Shown piece after piece: positions 24,130 through 32,625 of a stretch of 44,520 nucleotides of DNA. The notes below the pieces were generated by a model, which was not told where the DNA came from, did no database searches, and worked only from the letters and a program-made list of their open reading frames with translations. Position numbers and translations under genes: made by a program. This stretch comes from Thermoanaerobaculia bacterium (lineage in GTDB: Bacteria; Acidobacteriota; Thermoanaerobaculia; Thermoanaerobaculales; Sulfomarinibacteraceae): positions 1 through 44,520 of the forward strand of contig JAMOWA010000037.1 of NCBI GenBank assembly GCA_027061805.1, read 5' to 3'. How positions within the stretch are numbered: the stretch's first letter is position 1; each line of letters begins with the position of its first letter.

Positions 24130-24831
24130 ATGCAGCTCGATCAGTTCCTGGATCTCGCACGAACACGGCGAGCCGTCCGCCACTTCCGTCCGGATCCGGT
24201 GCCCTCCGAGATCCTGGAAGCCGTCCTGGAGGCCGCCCGGTGGGCACCGAGTGGCTACAACCTCCAGCCCACGTCGTTCGTCGTGGTGACCGATGCCGAC
24301 ACCAGGGAGCGTCTCTGTGAGGCCTGTCTGGGTCAGAAGCAGGTCCGCGAGGCTCCCGTGGTGATCGTCCTGGCTGCGGACACGAGGGCGGACCGGAACA
24401 ACCTGGATGCGGTGCTCGGGCAGGACCTGGCAGCAGGCGCCATCGACGATGGGTACGCGGCGATGGTCCGGAAGGGGGTGAAGCTGGTGTTTGCCAGGGG
24501 GCCATTCGGCCTGGGCAGCATCCTGGCGAGGGTGGTGCTCCCCCTGATCCGGCTGTTCCGTCCCGTCCCGTCCTTTCCCTCCGTGGAGGGGAGGGTCTGG
24601 GCCGCCCGTCAGGCCATGCTGCCGGCCATGAATCTCATGCTGGCGGCCCATGCCGCGGGCCTGGCCACGGTTCCCATGGAGGGCTTCGACGAGGCGCGGG
24701 TGCGCGATATCCTGGGGATTCCGCGGGCCCGGACGGTACCCCTCCTGATGCCCCTGGGGTATGCGGCACCCGACGAGCTGGTCAGGACCAGGCTGCCCAT
24801 GGACCGCCTGGTCCATCCCGAGCGCTGGTGA
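24130..24831 (+). CDS. Nitroreductase-family FMN oxidoreductase
   Basis: This 233-residue protein begins with LDLARTRRAVRHFRPDPVPSEILEAVLEAARWAPSGYNLQPTSFVVV, the N-terminal FMN-phosphate binding signature (RRAVRxF, APSGxNxQP). A later segment, AGLATVPMEGFDEARVRDILGIP, carries the second FMN-contact motif. The C-terminal LLMPLGYAAPDE closes the fold. The family uses FMN and NAD(P)H on nitro or quinone compounds and also includes unrelated dehydrogenases; the substrate is not evident. It is divergent from cysQ with 67 bases between starts. Confidence 0.83.
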   Translation: MQLDQFLDLARTRRAVRHFRPDPVPSEILEAVLEAARWAPSGYNLQPTSFVVVTDADTRERLCEACLGQKQVREAPVVIVLAADTRADRNNLDAVLGQDLAAGAIDDGYAAMVRKGVKLVFARGPFGLGSILARVVLPLIRLFRPVPSFPSVEGRVWAARQAMLPAMNLMLAAHAAGLATVPMEGFDEARVRDILGIPRARTVPLLMPLGYAAPDELVRTRLPMDRLVHPERW

Positions 24832-24919
24832 GGTGCCAGGCATCCACGGGTGGAGTATCCTGGGGCAGTGCATGTGGTGCGGCACCGACCCTGCCGGGGT
24901 CGCTGTACGGGGAGGCAAC

Positions 24920-25735
24920 ATGGATTCTCGGTCTCGTCTCTGGGCTTTCGTGGTGGGCGTCCTGGTGGTCGTCGCGCTCGTGGTGGGGTTCTTCATGCTT
25001 CGGGGCATGGGAGCGAGGCGACCAACGGTACCTGAGGCCCCGGCAGTTGCCCGGCCAACCCCCGAGACCGCACCGACATCCGCCCGGACGCTGGTTCCAC
25101 CCCTGCCCGAGGGGGTGTCGCTGGATGACAGCGACGGCCCGGTCCGGGTCGTGGTGGGTGTCCTGTCGTCCAACCCGGTCTGGATGAAGTGGCTGGCCAG
25201 CGAGGACCTCGTCCGGCGGTTTGTTGCCTCGGTGGACAACGTGGCCCATGGCAGGAGCCCGCGGTCCCACCTGGACTTCGCTCGCCCCGGCGGGAGGTTC
25301 TCGGTTGTCGAGAGGGGCGGCGTCCTCGTGACCGATCCGAAGAGCTTCCGCAGGTACGACCTCGCCACCGAGGTGTTCACGTCGCTGGATACTGCCGGTA
25401 CGGTGGCAGCGTTCGGGGAGCTCGAGCCCCTGATGGACCAGGCCCACGCGGAGATCGGGAAGCCGGGGACCACGTTCAGGGAGACCCTGTGGAAGGCCAT
25501 GGCCGAGCTCCTCTCGGCCCCGGTGGTCCCGGCGGGTGTTCCGCTGGAGGAGAAGGTGGTCACCTACCGGTACGCCGATCCTCGCCTGGAGGAGCTCAGC
25601 GACGCCCAGAGGCACCTGCTCCGCATGGGGCCGAGGAACGTCCAGCGGATCCAGGCCAGGCTCCGGGAGCTGGCCCATGCCCTCGGGATGCCGGAGGCGA
25701 TGATCCCGCCGCCCTCCGTCTACGAGCCCTCGTGA
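24920..25735 (+). CDS. DUF3014-like membrane-anchored protein
   Basis: This 271-residue protein follows GGAGG at 24911. It has a single N-terminal membrane anchor (LWAFVVGVLVVVALVVGFFML), then a Pro/Ala-rich stretch, and a globular part with LASEDLVRRFVASVDNVAHGRSPRSHLDFARP, which I recognise as the DUF3014 signature. The later EEKVVTYRYADPRLEELSDAQRHLLRMGPRN matches the same family. The function is unknown; topology predicts the domain outside the cytoplasm. Confidence 0.75.
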   Translation: MDSRSRLWAFVVGVLVVVALVVGFFMLRGMGARRPTVPEAPAVARPTPETAPTSARTLVPPLPEGVSLDDSDGPVRVVVGVLSSNPVWMKWLASEDLVRRFVASVDNVAHGRSPRSHLDFARPGGRFSVVERGGVLVTDPKSFRRYDLATEVFTSLDTAGTVAAFGELEPLMDQAHAEIGKPGTTFRETLWKAMAELLSAPVVPAGVPLEEKVVTYRYADPRLEELSDAQRHLLRMGPRNVQRIQARLRELAHALGMPEAMIPPPSVYEPS

Positions 25736-25811
25736 TGAACCCGGGCCGGGGGGGCGGTCACCTCGGCGATCCCCCACGATGTTCCCCTCACGATCGTGGC
25801 TCCGGGGGCAC

Positions 25812-26120
25812 TCAGTCCGTGGACGACAGCTTCGCCTCGACGCTCGCGGTCTTCTCGTCCATGGTCTGGGACCTGTCCACGCGGGTGCCGCACCGGAGGT
25901 TCGTGGAGACCCTGGGGACACCCATCTCGTGAAGCGCCTCGTGGCACCGCTTGAGTGCCCCGAACACCTGCTCCCAGTCGCCCTCAACGTTGGTACCGTA
26001 GGCGTGGAGGCGGGGAGACAGGCCGGCCTCCACCAGGATCCTCTCGCAGACCGCCACGTACCGTGAGAGCGAGGTCCCCACGCCGATGGGAACGATGCTC
26101 AGATCGGCGATCACGTGCAT
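25812..26120 (-). CDS. DUF77/MTH1187-type thiamine-binding-like protein
   Basis: This 102-residue protein matches the whole DUF77 (thiamine-binding) family: IADLSIVPIGVGTSLSRYVAVCERILVEAGL, HAYGTNVEGDWEQVFGALKRCHEALHEMGVPRVSTNLRCGTRVDR and the closing KTASVEAKL. Members are ferredoxin-like folds that can bind thiamine or its precursors. Its start lies one base before the stop of the FHA gene, so it is the second gene of that unit. Confidence 0.8.
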   Translation of the reverse strand: MHVIADLSIVPIGVGTSLSRYVAVCERILVEAGLSPRLHAYGTNVEGDWEQVFGALKRCHEALHEMGVPRVSTNLRCGTRVDRSQTMDEKTASVEAKLSSTD

Positions 26121-27215
26121 TCAGGTCTCCATGAAGACGAGGACCACGTCGCCCAGCTGGACGCTGTCCCCGTTGGAGAGCTTCCACTCGGTCACCTGGA
26201 CCCCGTTGACGAGCGTTCCCACGGTCGAGCCCAGGTCACGGATCACGTAACCGTCCTCGGCGAGGACCACCTCGGCGTGACGCCGGGAGACCTTCTTCCC
26301 CGAGAGCACGATGTCATTCTCGGGATCCCGTCCCAGGGAGGTGGTCGAACCCGCAACCGGGTACTCCACGGTGGATCCGTCCTCCGCCTGCCCGATCAGC
26401 TTGGGCCAGGAGATCAGCATGGTGGAACCCCCGGCGAACTCCTGCGCGTCCTCACCACCGCCCGCCAGCATCTCCGGGGGCACCGGGATGGCGGCAGTGG
26501 CGTCGGGAACCACGTCCGCCTCCGGGTTCGCGGAGCCCGTCTCCCCGTTGTCCCGCAGCATGGCGTCCACCTCGGGGACGAAGGGCTCCTCTTCCGGGAC
26601 CCGGGACCCTGCCGCAGTCGCCTTTTCCTGGAAGGGGGCCTCCTCGTCCGTGTCCGGCGATCCGACCTCCTGCGTGTCCGCCTCCGGTTCCTCACCGGCA
26701 AGCTCGAGCGGAGGGGAGGGTTCCCCGGCGAGTTCCGCCCCCGGAGCCGTGGGCGGCGGCACCTCGAGCTCCTCCGGAGCCAGGAAGGCCGACTGGAAGC
26801 GCTTCTGGAGCTCCTCCGCCTCGGTCAGCTGCTCCTGGTGCTCGCGAATCCTGGCCTCGTGCTCCTCCACGAGCCCGTCGTACTTCTCCTGACTGAACTC
26901 GCCCAGCTCGTGGCGCAGCTCGAGCTCCTCGCGGTCCAGCTGGGCTGTCCGGACCGCCGCCCCGATCTCGTCGAGCAGCTGCTTGAGGCGCGCGTACTCG
27001 GTACGGGCCGCCTCCTTCAGAGGGGCCGCCTCCTGCTCGAGGGCGTGCATCCGGGTCTCGTAGTCCTGACGGACCCGCATGAACACCTCCTCCGAGACCT
27101 TGCCCTTCTTCTCCTCCATCTTCGTGAGCCTGTCGGAGAGGATCTCCTGTTCACCCTTGATCCGTTGCAGCTCCTCGATGGCCGACGTGTCGATGGCTTT
27201 CAGGTCGTCCAGCAT
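26121..27215 (-). CDS. Coiled-coil protein with C-terminal FHA domain
   Basis: This 364-residue protein has an N-terminal coiled coil (about 12-160, with heptads such as LKQLLDEIGAAVRTAQLDREELELRHELG), an acidic Pro/Glu-rich middle (about 165-280) and a C-terminal FHA domain (about 285-355). The FHA residues are SLGRDPENDIVLSG, KKVSRRHAEVV and STVGTLVNG, which bind phosphothreonine. It is a likely signalling adaptor for a Ser/Thr kinase not present here. A second FHA domain is fused to the exporter at 29127-32621. Confidence 0.83.
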   Translation of the reverse strand: MLDDLKAIDTSAIEELQRIKGEQEILSDRLTKMEEKKGKVSEEVFMRVRQDYETRMHALEQEAAPLKEAARTEYARLKQLLDEIGAAVRTAQLDREELELRHELGEFSQEKYDGLVEEHEARIREHQEQLTEAEELQKRFQSAFLAPEELEVPPPTAPGAELAGEPSPPLELAGEEPEADTQEVGSPDTDEEAPFQEKATAAGSRVPEEEPFVPEVDAMLRDNGETGSANPEADVVPDATAAIPVPPEMLAGGGEDAQEFAGGSTMLISWPKLIGQAEDGSTVEYPVAGSTTSLGRDPENDIVLSGKKVSRRHAEVVLAEDGYVIRDLGSTVGTLVNGVQVTEWKLSNGDSVQLGDVVLVFMET

Positions 27216-27621
27216 TCCAACCTCCCGGGCACATCACCGTGCCTGCTCGCGTGACCGCTGGCAGGGGCGCCTCGATTCACCCCAGTCTAGCAGGACTTCT
27301 CCGGCTCTTGCGTGGTGGGTCGGGCCGGAGGTCGTTGCGCCGGTGCGCCGCCTTCGGGCCGGGACCCGTGGAGCGCGGGGTTCAGCCTGCATTTCCCGGA
27401 GTCGCGGGGGGATGGGGACGGATGATGGGCCCTGCGGACAGAGGTCCGCGCTCCAGGGATCGGTCTCCGCGGCGCGGACGGACCTCCGACCTCGAGGCAA
27501 GGCAATCGTCGATGCCATCGCGTCTCCCATGCCCACATGCGTCGGAAACAGCGCAACATCCCTGGCCGGGAGCGGTATGCTGGGGGCCGGAACACACCAG
27601 CAGGACCGGAGGGAGGCCGGC
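27216..27621. other. Intergenic region with dispersed-repeat copy 2
   Basis: This is the divergent gap between the FHA gene and the HExxH gene. It holds the minus-oriented dispersed repeat (27314-27495) and must contain both promoters. No credible gene is seen; the long open frames crossing it are translations of the repeat. Confidence 0.5.
27314..27495 (-). repeat. Dispersed repeat, copy 2 (MITE/BIME-like)
   Basis: This is the inverted copy of 15608-15782. Here the core ends are a perfect nine-base inverted repeat, GGAGCGCGG (27370-27378) and CCGCGCTCC (27446-27454). One internal hairpin is perfect (GCGGAC-CTCT-GTCCGC on the minus strand) where copy 1 has a mismatch, while the second hairpin is better preserved in copy 1. 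Confidence 0.75.
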
Positions 27622-28767
27622 ATGGCGACCGGAGATGGAGGCGGCACTCATGGCGGATCCACCGGACGTTCCGGGACGAATCGGGAGCTGGCGTGCCGGC
27701 TCAAGGGCCCGGGATGGTGGGGTGGGGGGGTGGAGGAGCTTCCAGGGCTGCCGCTCGACGACGAGGTTCACGTGGAAGCGTGGCGTCAGTATGCCGCCGA
27801 GGCGGAGCGGCGCGGAACGTGGTCCGTACTTCGTGAGCGCCTGGTGCAGCTGGCCTTCCCGGTGCGGGAGGGGCAGAGCACGGACGAGGCCTACCGTGCG
27901 GCCACGCTCCGCGGCGTGGAGCCCCCCGGGGGTCCCGGACTCGGCCTCGAACGGCCGGACGAGCTGCGGATCCTGCTGCACGGCACACCGGCCGGCACGG
28001 TTCCGATCCTCGTGGCGGGCTGCCGGGAGGATTTCGTGGCCCTGGTCCGGGCCCTGGTCGGGCGCAACGAGCCCGTGGAGGTGCCGCCGTCCATGGGAGC
28101 CGCGCTGATCAACGGCTACAACAACTGGGACCGCATCCGGGAGCACCGCAGGGCGTGGGAGGCGGCTGATCCGGCCCACCGCGAGCCCGGTGCCTGGGAG
28201 GAGGAGTTCCGCCGGATCGTGCCGCGGAGGGAGCTCTACCGGGACCGGTTCGTCATCCTGAGCCGCGGGCCCTACAGCGGTGTCGCCGCCGCCGACGTGG
28301 GCCTCCACGAGGACGAGTGGCTCGAGGCATCCCTCTCCATCCGCCTGGAGCACGAGTGCACCCACTACCTGGCGTTGCGCGTCTTCGGTGCGCTTCGACA
28401 CGACATCCTGGAGGAGCTCGTGGCCGACTTCGTCGGGATCGTCCGGACCTTCGGTGGGTTCATGCCGGACCTGGCGCGGCTCTTCCTCGGTCTCGAGGCG
28501 TACCCGGAGTTCCGCCCGGGGGGCCGGCTGGAGGTCTACGGGGGAAGTCCGCCCCTGTCCGAAGAGGCCTTCGAGGCCCTCCAGCGCCTGGCGTGGGAGG
28601 GGATCGAGGTTCTGGACACCGTGGCACGGCGGCATCCCGGGTGGCTGGAGTCACCCCTGGAGCTGGGACGCCTTGTTGTGGCGCTCACCACCCTCGGCGC
28701 AGACGAGCTCTCGTTGCCCGGCGGGCCTGCCAGGGTGGAGGAGGCCGTGGAGAGGGTGGGGACGTGA
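27622..28767 (+). CDS. Putative HExxH metallopeptidase-like protein, family not recognised
   Basis: This 381-residue protein is taken from the ATG at 27622 behind GGGAGG; the frame is open further upstream through a dispersed repeat. It has no signal peptide. Residues 244-248 are HECTH inside IRLEHECTHYLALRVFG, a zincin-type HExxH on a helix. ILEELVADFVG about 18 residues later offers Glu264/Glu265 and Asp269 as possible third ligands, as in gluzincins. SMGAALINGYNNWDRI near 157-172 is a striking conserved-looking block. It is convergent with the RiPP export operon; a link to that cluster is unproven. Confidence 0.6.
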   Translation: MATGDGGGTHGGSTGRSGTNRELACRLKGPGWWGGGVEELPGLPLDDEVHVEAWRQYAAEAERRGTWSVLRERLVQLAFPVREGQSTDEAYRAATLRGVEPPGGPGLGLERPDELRILLHGTPAGTVPILVAGCREDFVALVRALVGRNEPVEVPPSMGAALINGYNNWDRIREHRRAWEAADPAHREPGAWEEEFRRIVPRRELYRDRFVILSRGPYSGVAAADVGLHEDEWLEASLSIRLEHECTHYLALRVFGALRHDILEELVADFVGIVRTFGGFMPDLARLFLGLEAYPEFRPGGRLEVYGGSPPLSEEAFEALQRLAWEGIEVLDTVARRHPGWLESPLELGRLVVALTTLGADELSLPGGPARVEEAVERVGT

Positions 28768-29126
28768 GGGTGGGAGGGCGTGAGGGCGTGAGGGCGTGAG
28801 GACGTGAGGACGTGAGGGTGGGAGGGCGTCCACCCGCCAGCCCGGTGGGGAGCGGAGGAACAGGGGAGCAGGGGCGAGGGGGAGCACCGTCAAGGGAGGT
28901 CGGAGAGGCCGGGAACGAACAGAGACAGGGCCGGTGGCAGGGACATGAACGGGGCCGGGGGCAGGGGCAGGGCTGGGATCGGAGGCTTGGGCGAGGGGGA
29001 GCGGCGGGACCACTGCTCTCCATTCCGCCGCACCCCCCCTTGACACCCACACTGGAAGTGGCTCATTCGTCTCACGTTTCACGTTTCACGTTTCACGTTT
29101 CACGTTTCACGTTTCACGTTTCACGC
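28764..29126. repeat. Repeat-filled gap between convergent genes
   Basis: There is no gene. About 28764-28830 is an array of imperfect CGTGAGGG/CGTGAGGA octamers that already begins in the stop codon of the HExxH gene. About 28850-29010 is a G-rich tract of GGCAGGGGCAGGG-like units. The right end is the TTTCACG heptamer array listed separately. Confidence 0.6.
29077..29125. repeat. Seven-copy TTTCACG heptamer array
   Basis: Seven perfect consecutive TTTCACG units lie at 29077-29125 after a variant CTCACG. They end one base before the stop codon of the FHA-ABC exporter, so on the transcribed strand the array reads (CGTGAAA)7 immediately after the RiPP operon. Confidence 0.9.
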
Positions 29127-32100
29127 CTACGCCATCTGGCGGCGTGCCAGGGCCGCGAAGAGGCCATCGAGCTCCATGAGCTCCTCGAAGGTGCCGGACT
29201 CCACCAGGCGGCCCTGGTCCAGGTAGCAGATGCGGTCGGCGTTGGCGATGGTGCTGAGCCTGTGGGCGATGACGATGCGGGTGGCGAAGAGCCGTTCCAT
29301 GGACTCGGTGACGATGGCCTGGGAGCGGTTGTCCAGCGCGCTGGTGGCCTCGTCGAAGAAGAGGATCCGCGGCTTGCGCACCAGGGCGCGGGCGATGAGG
29401 AGTCGCTGGAGCTGCCCGCCGGAGAAGCCGCCGCCACCCTCGCTGACGTAGGTGTGCATGCCCATGGGCAGCTCCTTGATGTCGTCGGCGAGTCCGGCCA
29501 TCCGGGCGGCCTCCCACGCATCCTCGATGGTGAGGTCCGAGGCGCCCACGATGTTCCGGAAGATGTCGGCCGGCAGAACCTTGGCATCCTGGAGGACCAC
29601 GCCGAGTTGCTGGCGGACCTCACGGACGTCCAGGCTTGCCAGGTCCTGACCGTCGTAATAGATGGCGCCACGAGCGGGTGTCTCGAAGCCCAGCATGACC
29701 CGCATGAGCGTGGACTTCCCGGACCCCGAGCTCCCCACGAACGCCACGAACTCGCCCGGCTTGATCTCGAGGGAGATGCCCTGGAGGATCCACGGTCCGT
29801 CCTCGGAGTACCGGAAGTGAACGTTGGCGATCTCGATGGCGCCCCTGAGCGTGCCGGGGTAGGCCTTGGACTCGTCCACCTCCGGCTCGGTGATGATGAT
29901 GGGCTTGAGGCGCTCGAAGACGGGGACGATGCGGAGCAGGTTGAGGGAGGCCTCGCCCAGGGCCTGGATGGCGGAGGAGAAGGCCCCGTACGCCGCGGTG
30001 AACGCGATGAATTCGCCGGTGCTCATGCCGCCGGGACCGCCGCCCCCTCCGGCTTCGGCCGCATGTCGCAGGGCCACCAGGACGTAGAAGATCGCCATGG
30101 ATGACAGGACCGGGAAGCCCGAGACGAACACCGAGACGGCGTTCTGGATCCGGCCGATGGCGAACTCCAGCTTGCGTTGCCGGGAGAACTCCCGGGCCCA
30201 GACCCGGAAGGCGTGGTTTTCCGCCCCCGCGACCCTCAGCTTCGACACGCCTGAGATGAACTGGAGCACCATGCCCGTGATCCGGCCCCTCAGCTGCATG
30301 TGATCCCTCTGGAGGCGGAGCTGGAGGTAGTTGGCGGTGGTGGTGAACCCCACGAAGGCCAGCGTGAGGCCCATGGCCAGCAAGGCCAGGGGTGCGCTGT
30401 ACTTGAACATCAGGAAGACGTAGAAGATCGAGCTCATGGAGCCGAGGATGGCCGAGATGCCCGCCCCGGCGATCAGGTCTCGGATCCGGGCGATGCCACC
30501 GGCACGGTCCGCCAGGTCGCCAGCGGAGAACTGACGGAAGAACGTGGAGGGGAGGTCGAGGAGGCGGTCCCAGAGCGCCGCCTGGATGGAGTAGTCCATC
30601 CGCCCCTGGATCCTGAGGACGGCGATGCTCTGGGTGATCTTGAAGGCGGCGGAGATGAGCGCTGCCAGGAAGAGGCCGGTGGTGTACTGGAGGAGCAGGC
30701 TCCGGTCCGCCTGGGGAATGGCCGTGTCGAAGAGCTTGCCCGTGAAGATGGGTGTCAGTGTGCCAAGGACTCCGAGGGCGATGCCCATGAACATGAGTGT
30801 GACCACGTCGTGCTTGAGGCCGCGGATCCCGAATCGCATCAGGTCCCAGGCCGTCAGCTTGCCTTCGGGGAATGGCCTGTAGAAGGTGACCCCGAAGGGG
30901 GCCAGGGAGGCGACGAGCTCGTCGGTGACGGGCTCCCGCGTCCCGGCCTTCGGGTCCACGCACTCGTAGGAGGTGGGACCGGTGGGGAGAAGGGCCACGG
31001 GGTTGCCGCTGTCGGCACGCCGGCCCAGGAGTGGGCCGGCGTCCAGGTGCCACCACTCCTCCCTCAGGGCGACGGCACGGGTCCGGAAGCGGGAGGCCTT
31101 GGCGATGGCCGCCACCATCCCCTCGAAGGTCCGTTCCCGGGCGCCCTCGGGGTGCTTCCGGGCGGTGATCCCCGTGGCCTCGGCCACCAGGCGGACGGCC
31201 TCGAAGACGGCGTCGTCGGTCCCCGGGACCTGGCGTGCTCCCTGCTTCTCCTTCCCGGCGAGGACGCTGGCCAGGTCCCGGATGGCCTGCAGGCGGGCCG
31301 CGCGGGCGTACTCGGCCTTGGAACGGAGTCGGTTGAGCTCGTCCACGGCCGACAGGCGCTTGTTGATGAACTCGCACCTGCACAGCACATGGTGGAACAC
31401 GTCGAGACCGCGCCAGAAGGCCTCCCGGTCCACCACCTCGCCGGAGGGATGGGGGAGGACGGTGGCACCCTCCCCCCGCGGATCGACCGCGGAGATCCAG
31501 GTGTGGGTGGAGACCGGGAAGAGCACGCGTTCGCCCCGGGCCCGCCGGACCAGGTCACCCAGGCCCATGGCTCCCGTTCCCGGTTGTCCCCCGCCGGCGA
31601 GCTCTTCCAGGTCCAGCTCCTCCATGTCGATGAACAGGAGCTCGCCGGCCTGCGCCTCGATCCAGAGCACCCCCCGGCCGGACAGCGCCCGCTGGCTGGG
31701 AAGCAAGCGTGCGGATTCCGACGGCAGCAGCGAGATCTCCTCCATGGGAGGGGGCACGATGTCCTCGGTGAGGCCGGAGGACAGGGCCGCCACCCAGCGG
31801 TCCACCAGCTCACCGACCTCGGAGGCCAGCCCGGGATACCCGGCCAGTTCCCTGAGTCTCGCGCTGGGAAGTCTCTGCAGCGTGGTCCCGATGCTGCCGA
31901 CGGCCAGGAAACCGGAGCCGCCGGCGAAGAGAGCGGGGTCCATCCCCACCAGGAGTCCCCCCTGCTCCACGGTGACGAAGTGATTCCTGGCCCCCCGGGG
32001 CTCGCCGTCCTCCACGGCCACCGTGAACACCTCCACCTTGCCGCTGGCCACGTACCACACGGAGGTGGGATCCCCCAGCAGGAAGGGACGGTTCCCCGTG

Positions 32101-32621
32101 GCCTCGAAGGCCTCTCCCTCTCGTTCGAAGGCCTCCAGCACCGATCCGGGAGGGGGGCCGGCCGGACGTCGCGGTTCCGGCGGGGCGGCTGGCCTGGGAG
32201 GGGCGGGAGGAGCAGCGGGCGGCGCCGCGGGCCGTCGGGGCCCGGAAGGCCGGCCCGGGGCTGCCGGCTCGCGCTCCCCTGCACCGGAGGGCCGCTGCGG
32301 GGTGGGAAGGCTGAACCTGAACCTGGCGGTGCCCAGGCGGAATTCCTGTCCGTCCTCGAGCATGTGGCGCTCGATCCGGCGATCCCCGATCCAGGTGCCG
32401 TTGGAACTGCCCAGGTCGCGGAGCTCCCACCCCCCCTCCACCTGGCGGATCTCCGCGTGCCGGCGGGAGACGGAGGGATCCCCGAGGACCACGTCGCAGT
32501 CCGGCGAACGTCCGATGACGATGCCACCCGGGTCGAGGGCGAGGACATCGCCCACCCGGGCCGCGTCGGCCGTGGCCAGAACGTGGAGCCGGGGGCGGTC
32601 GGGGGGGGTGTGGCCTTCCAT
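29127..32621 (-). CDS. NHLM-type bacteriocin ABC exporter with fused FHA domain
   Basis: This 1164-residue protein has four parts. An N-terminal FHA domain (about 13-105) carries VIGRSPDCDVVL, VSRRHAEI and SSNGTWIGD. A Pro/Ala/Arg-rich linker (108-160) precedes a cNMP-like beta-barrel and accessory region (about 165-590), as in the ATP-binding component of NHLM bacteriocin systems. An ABC exporter core follows: six helices (about 600-895), Walker A GSSGSGKST at 964-972, FSGGQ at 1067-1071 and Walker B ILFFDEATSALD at 1087-1098. There is no C39 peptidase. It probably works beside or with the peptidase-exporter encoded four bases upstream. The FHA fusion implies control by phosphothreonine binding. 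Confidence 0.88.
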   Translation of the reverse strand: MEGHTPPDRPRLHVLATADAARVGDVLALDPGGIVIGRSPDCDVVLGDPSVSRRHAEIRQVEGGWELRDLGSSNGTWIGDRRIERHMLEDGQEFRLGTARFRFSLPTPQRPSGAGEREPAAPGRPSGPRRPAAPPAAPPAPPRPAAPPEPRRPAGPPPGSVLEAFEREGEAFEATGNRPFLLGDPTSVWYVASGKVEVFTVAVEDGEPRGARNHFVTVEQGGLLVGMDPALFAGGSGFLAVGSIGTTLQRLPSARLRELAGYPGLASEVGELVDRWVAALSSGLTEDIVPPPMEEISLLPSESARLLPSQRALSGRGVLWIEAQAGELLFIDMEELDLEELAGGGQPGTGAMGLGDLVRRARGERVLFPVSTHTWISAVDPRGEGATVLPHPSGEVVDREAFWRGLDVFHHVLCRCEFINKRLSAVDELNRLRSKAEYARAARLQAIRDLASVLAGKEKQGARQVPGTDDAVFEAVRLVAEATGITARKHPEGARERTFEGMVAAIAKASRFRTRAVALREEWWHLDAGPLLGRRADSGNPVALLPTGPTSYECVDPKAGTREPVTDELVASLAPFGVTFYRPFPEGKLTAWDLMRFGIRGLKHDVVTLMFMGIALGVLGTLTPIFTGKLFDTAIPQADRSLLLQYTTGLFLAALISAAFKITQSIAVLRIQGRMDYSIQAALWDRLLDLPSTFFRQFSAGDLADRAGGIARIRDLIAGAGISAILGSMSSIFYVFLMFKYSAPLALLAMGLTLAFVGFTTTANYLQLRLQRDHMQLRGRITGMVLQFISGVSKLRVAGAENHAFRVWAREFSRQRKLEFAIGRIQNAVSVFVSGFPVLSSMAIFYVLVALRHAAEAGGGGGPGGMSTGEFIAFTAAYGAFSSAIQALGEASLNLLRIVPVFERLKPIIITEPEVDESKAYPGTLRGAIEIANVHFRYSEDGPWILQGISLEIKPGEFVAFVGSSGSGKSTLMRVMLGFETPARGAIYYDGQDLASLDVREVRQQLGVVLQDAKVLPADIFRNIVGASDLTIEDAWEAARMAGLADDIKELPMGMHTYVSEGGGGFSGGQLQRLLIARALVRKPRILFFDEATSALDNRSQAIVTESMERLFATRIVIAHRLSTIANADRICYLDQGRLVESGTFEELMELDGLFAALARRQMA

Positions 32622-32625
32622 GCCC

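Noticed and set aside
29077-29125. Possible CRISPR array
   Set aside because: The units are seven bases and directly tandem with no spacers, so it is a simple heptamer repeat.
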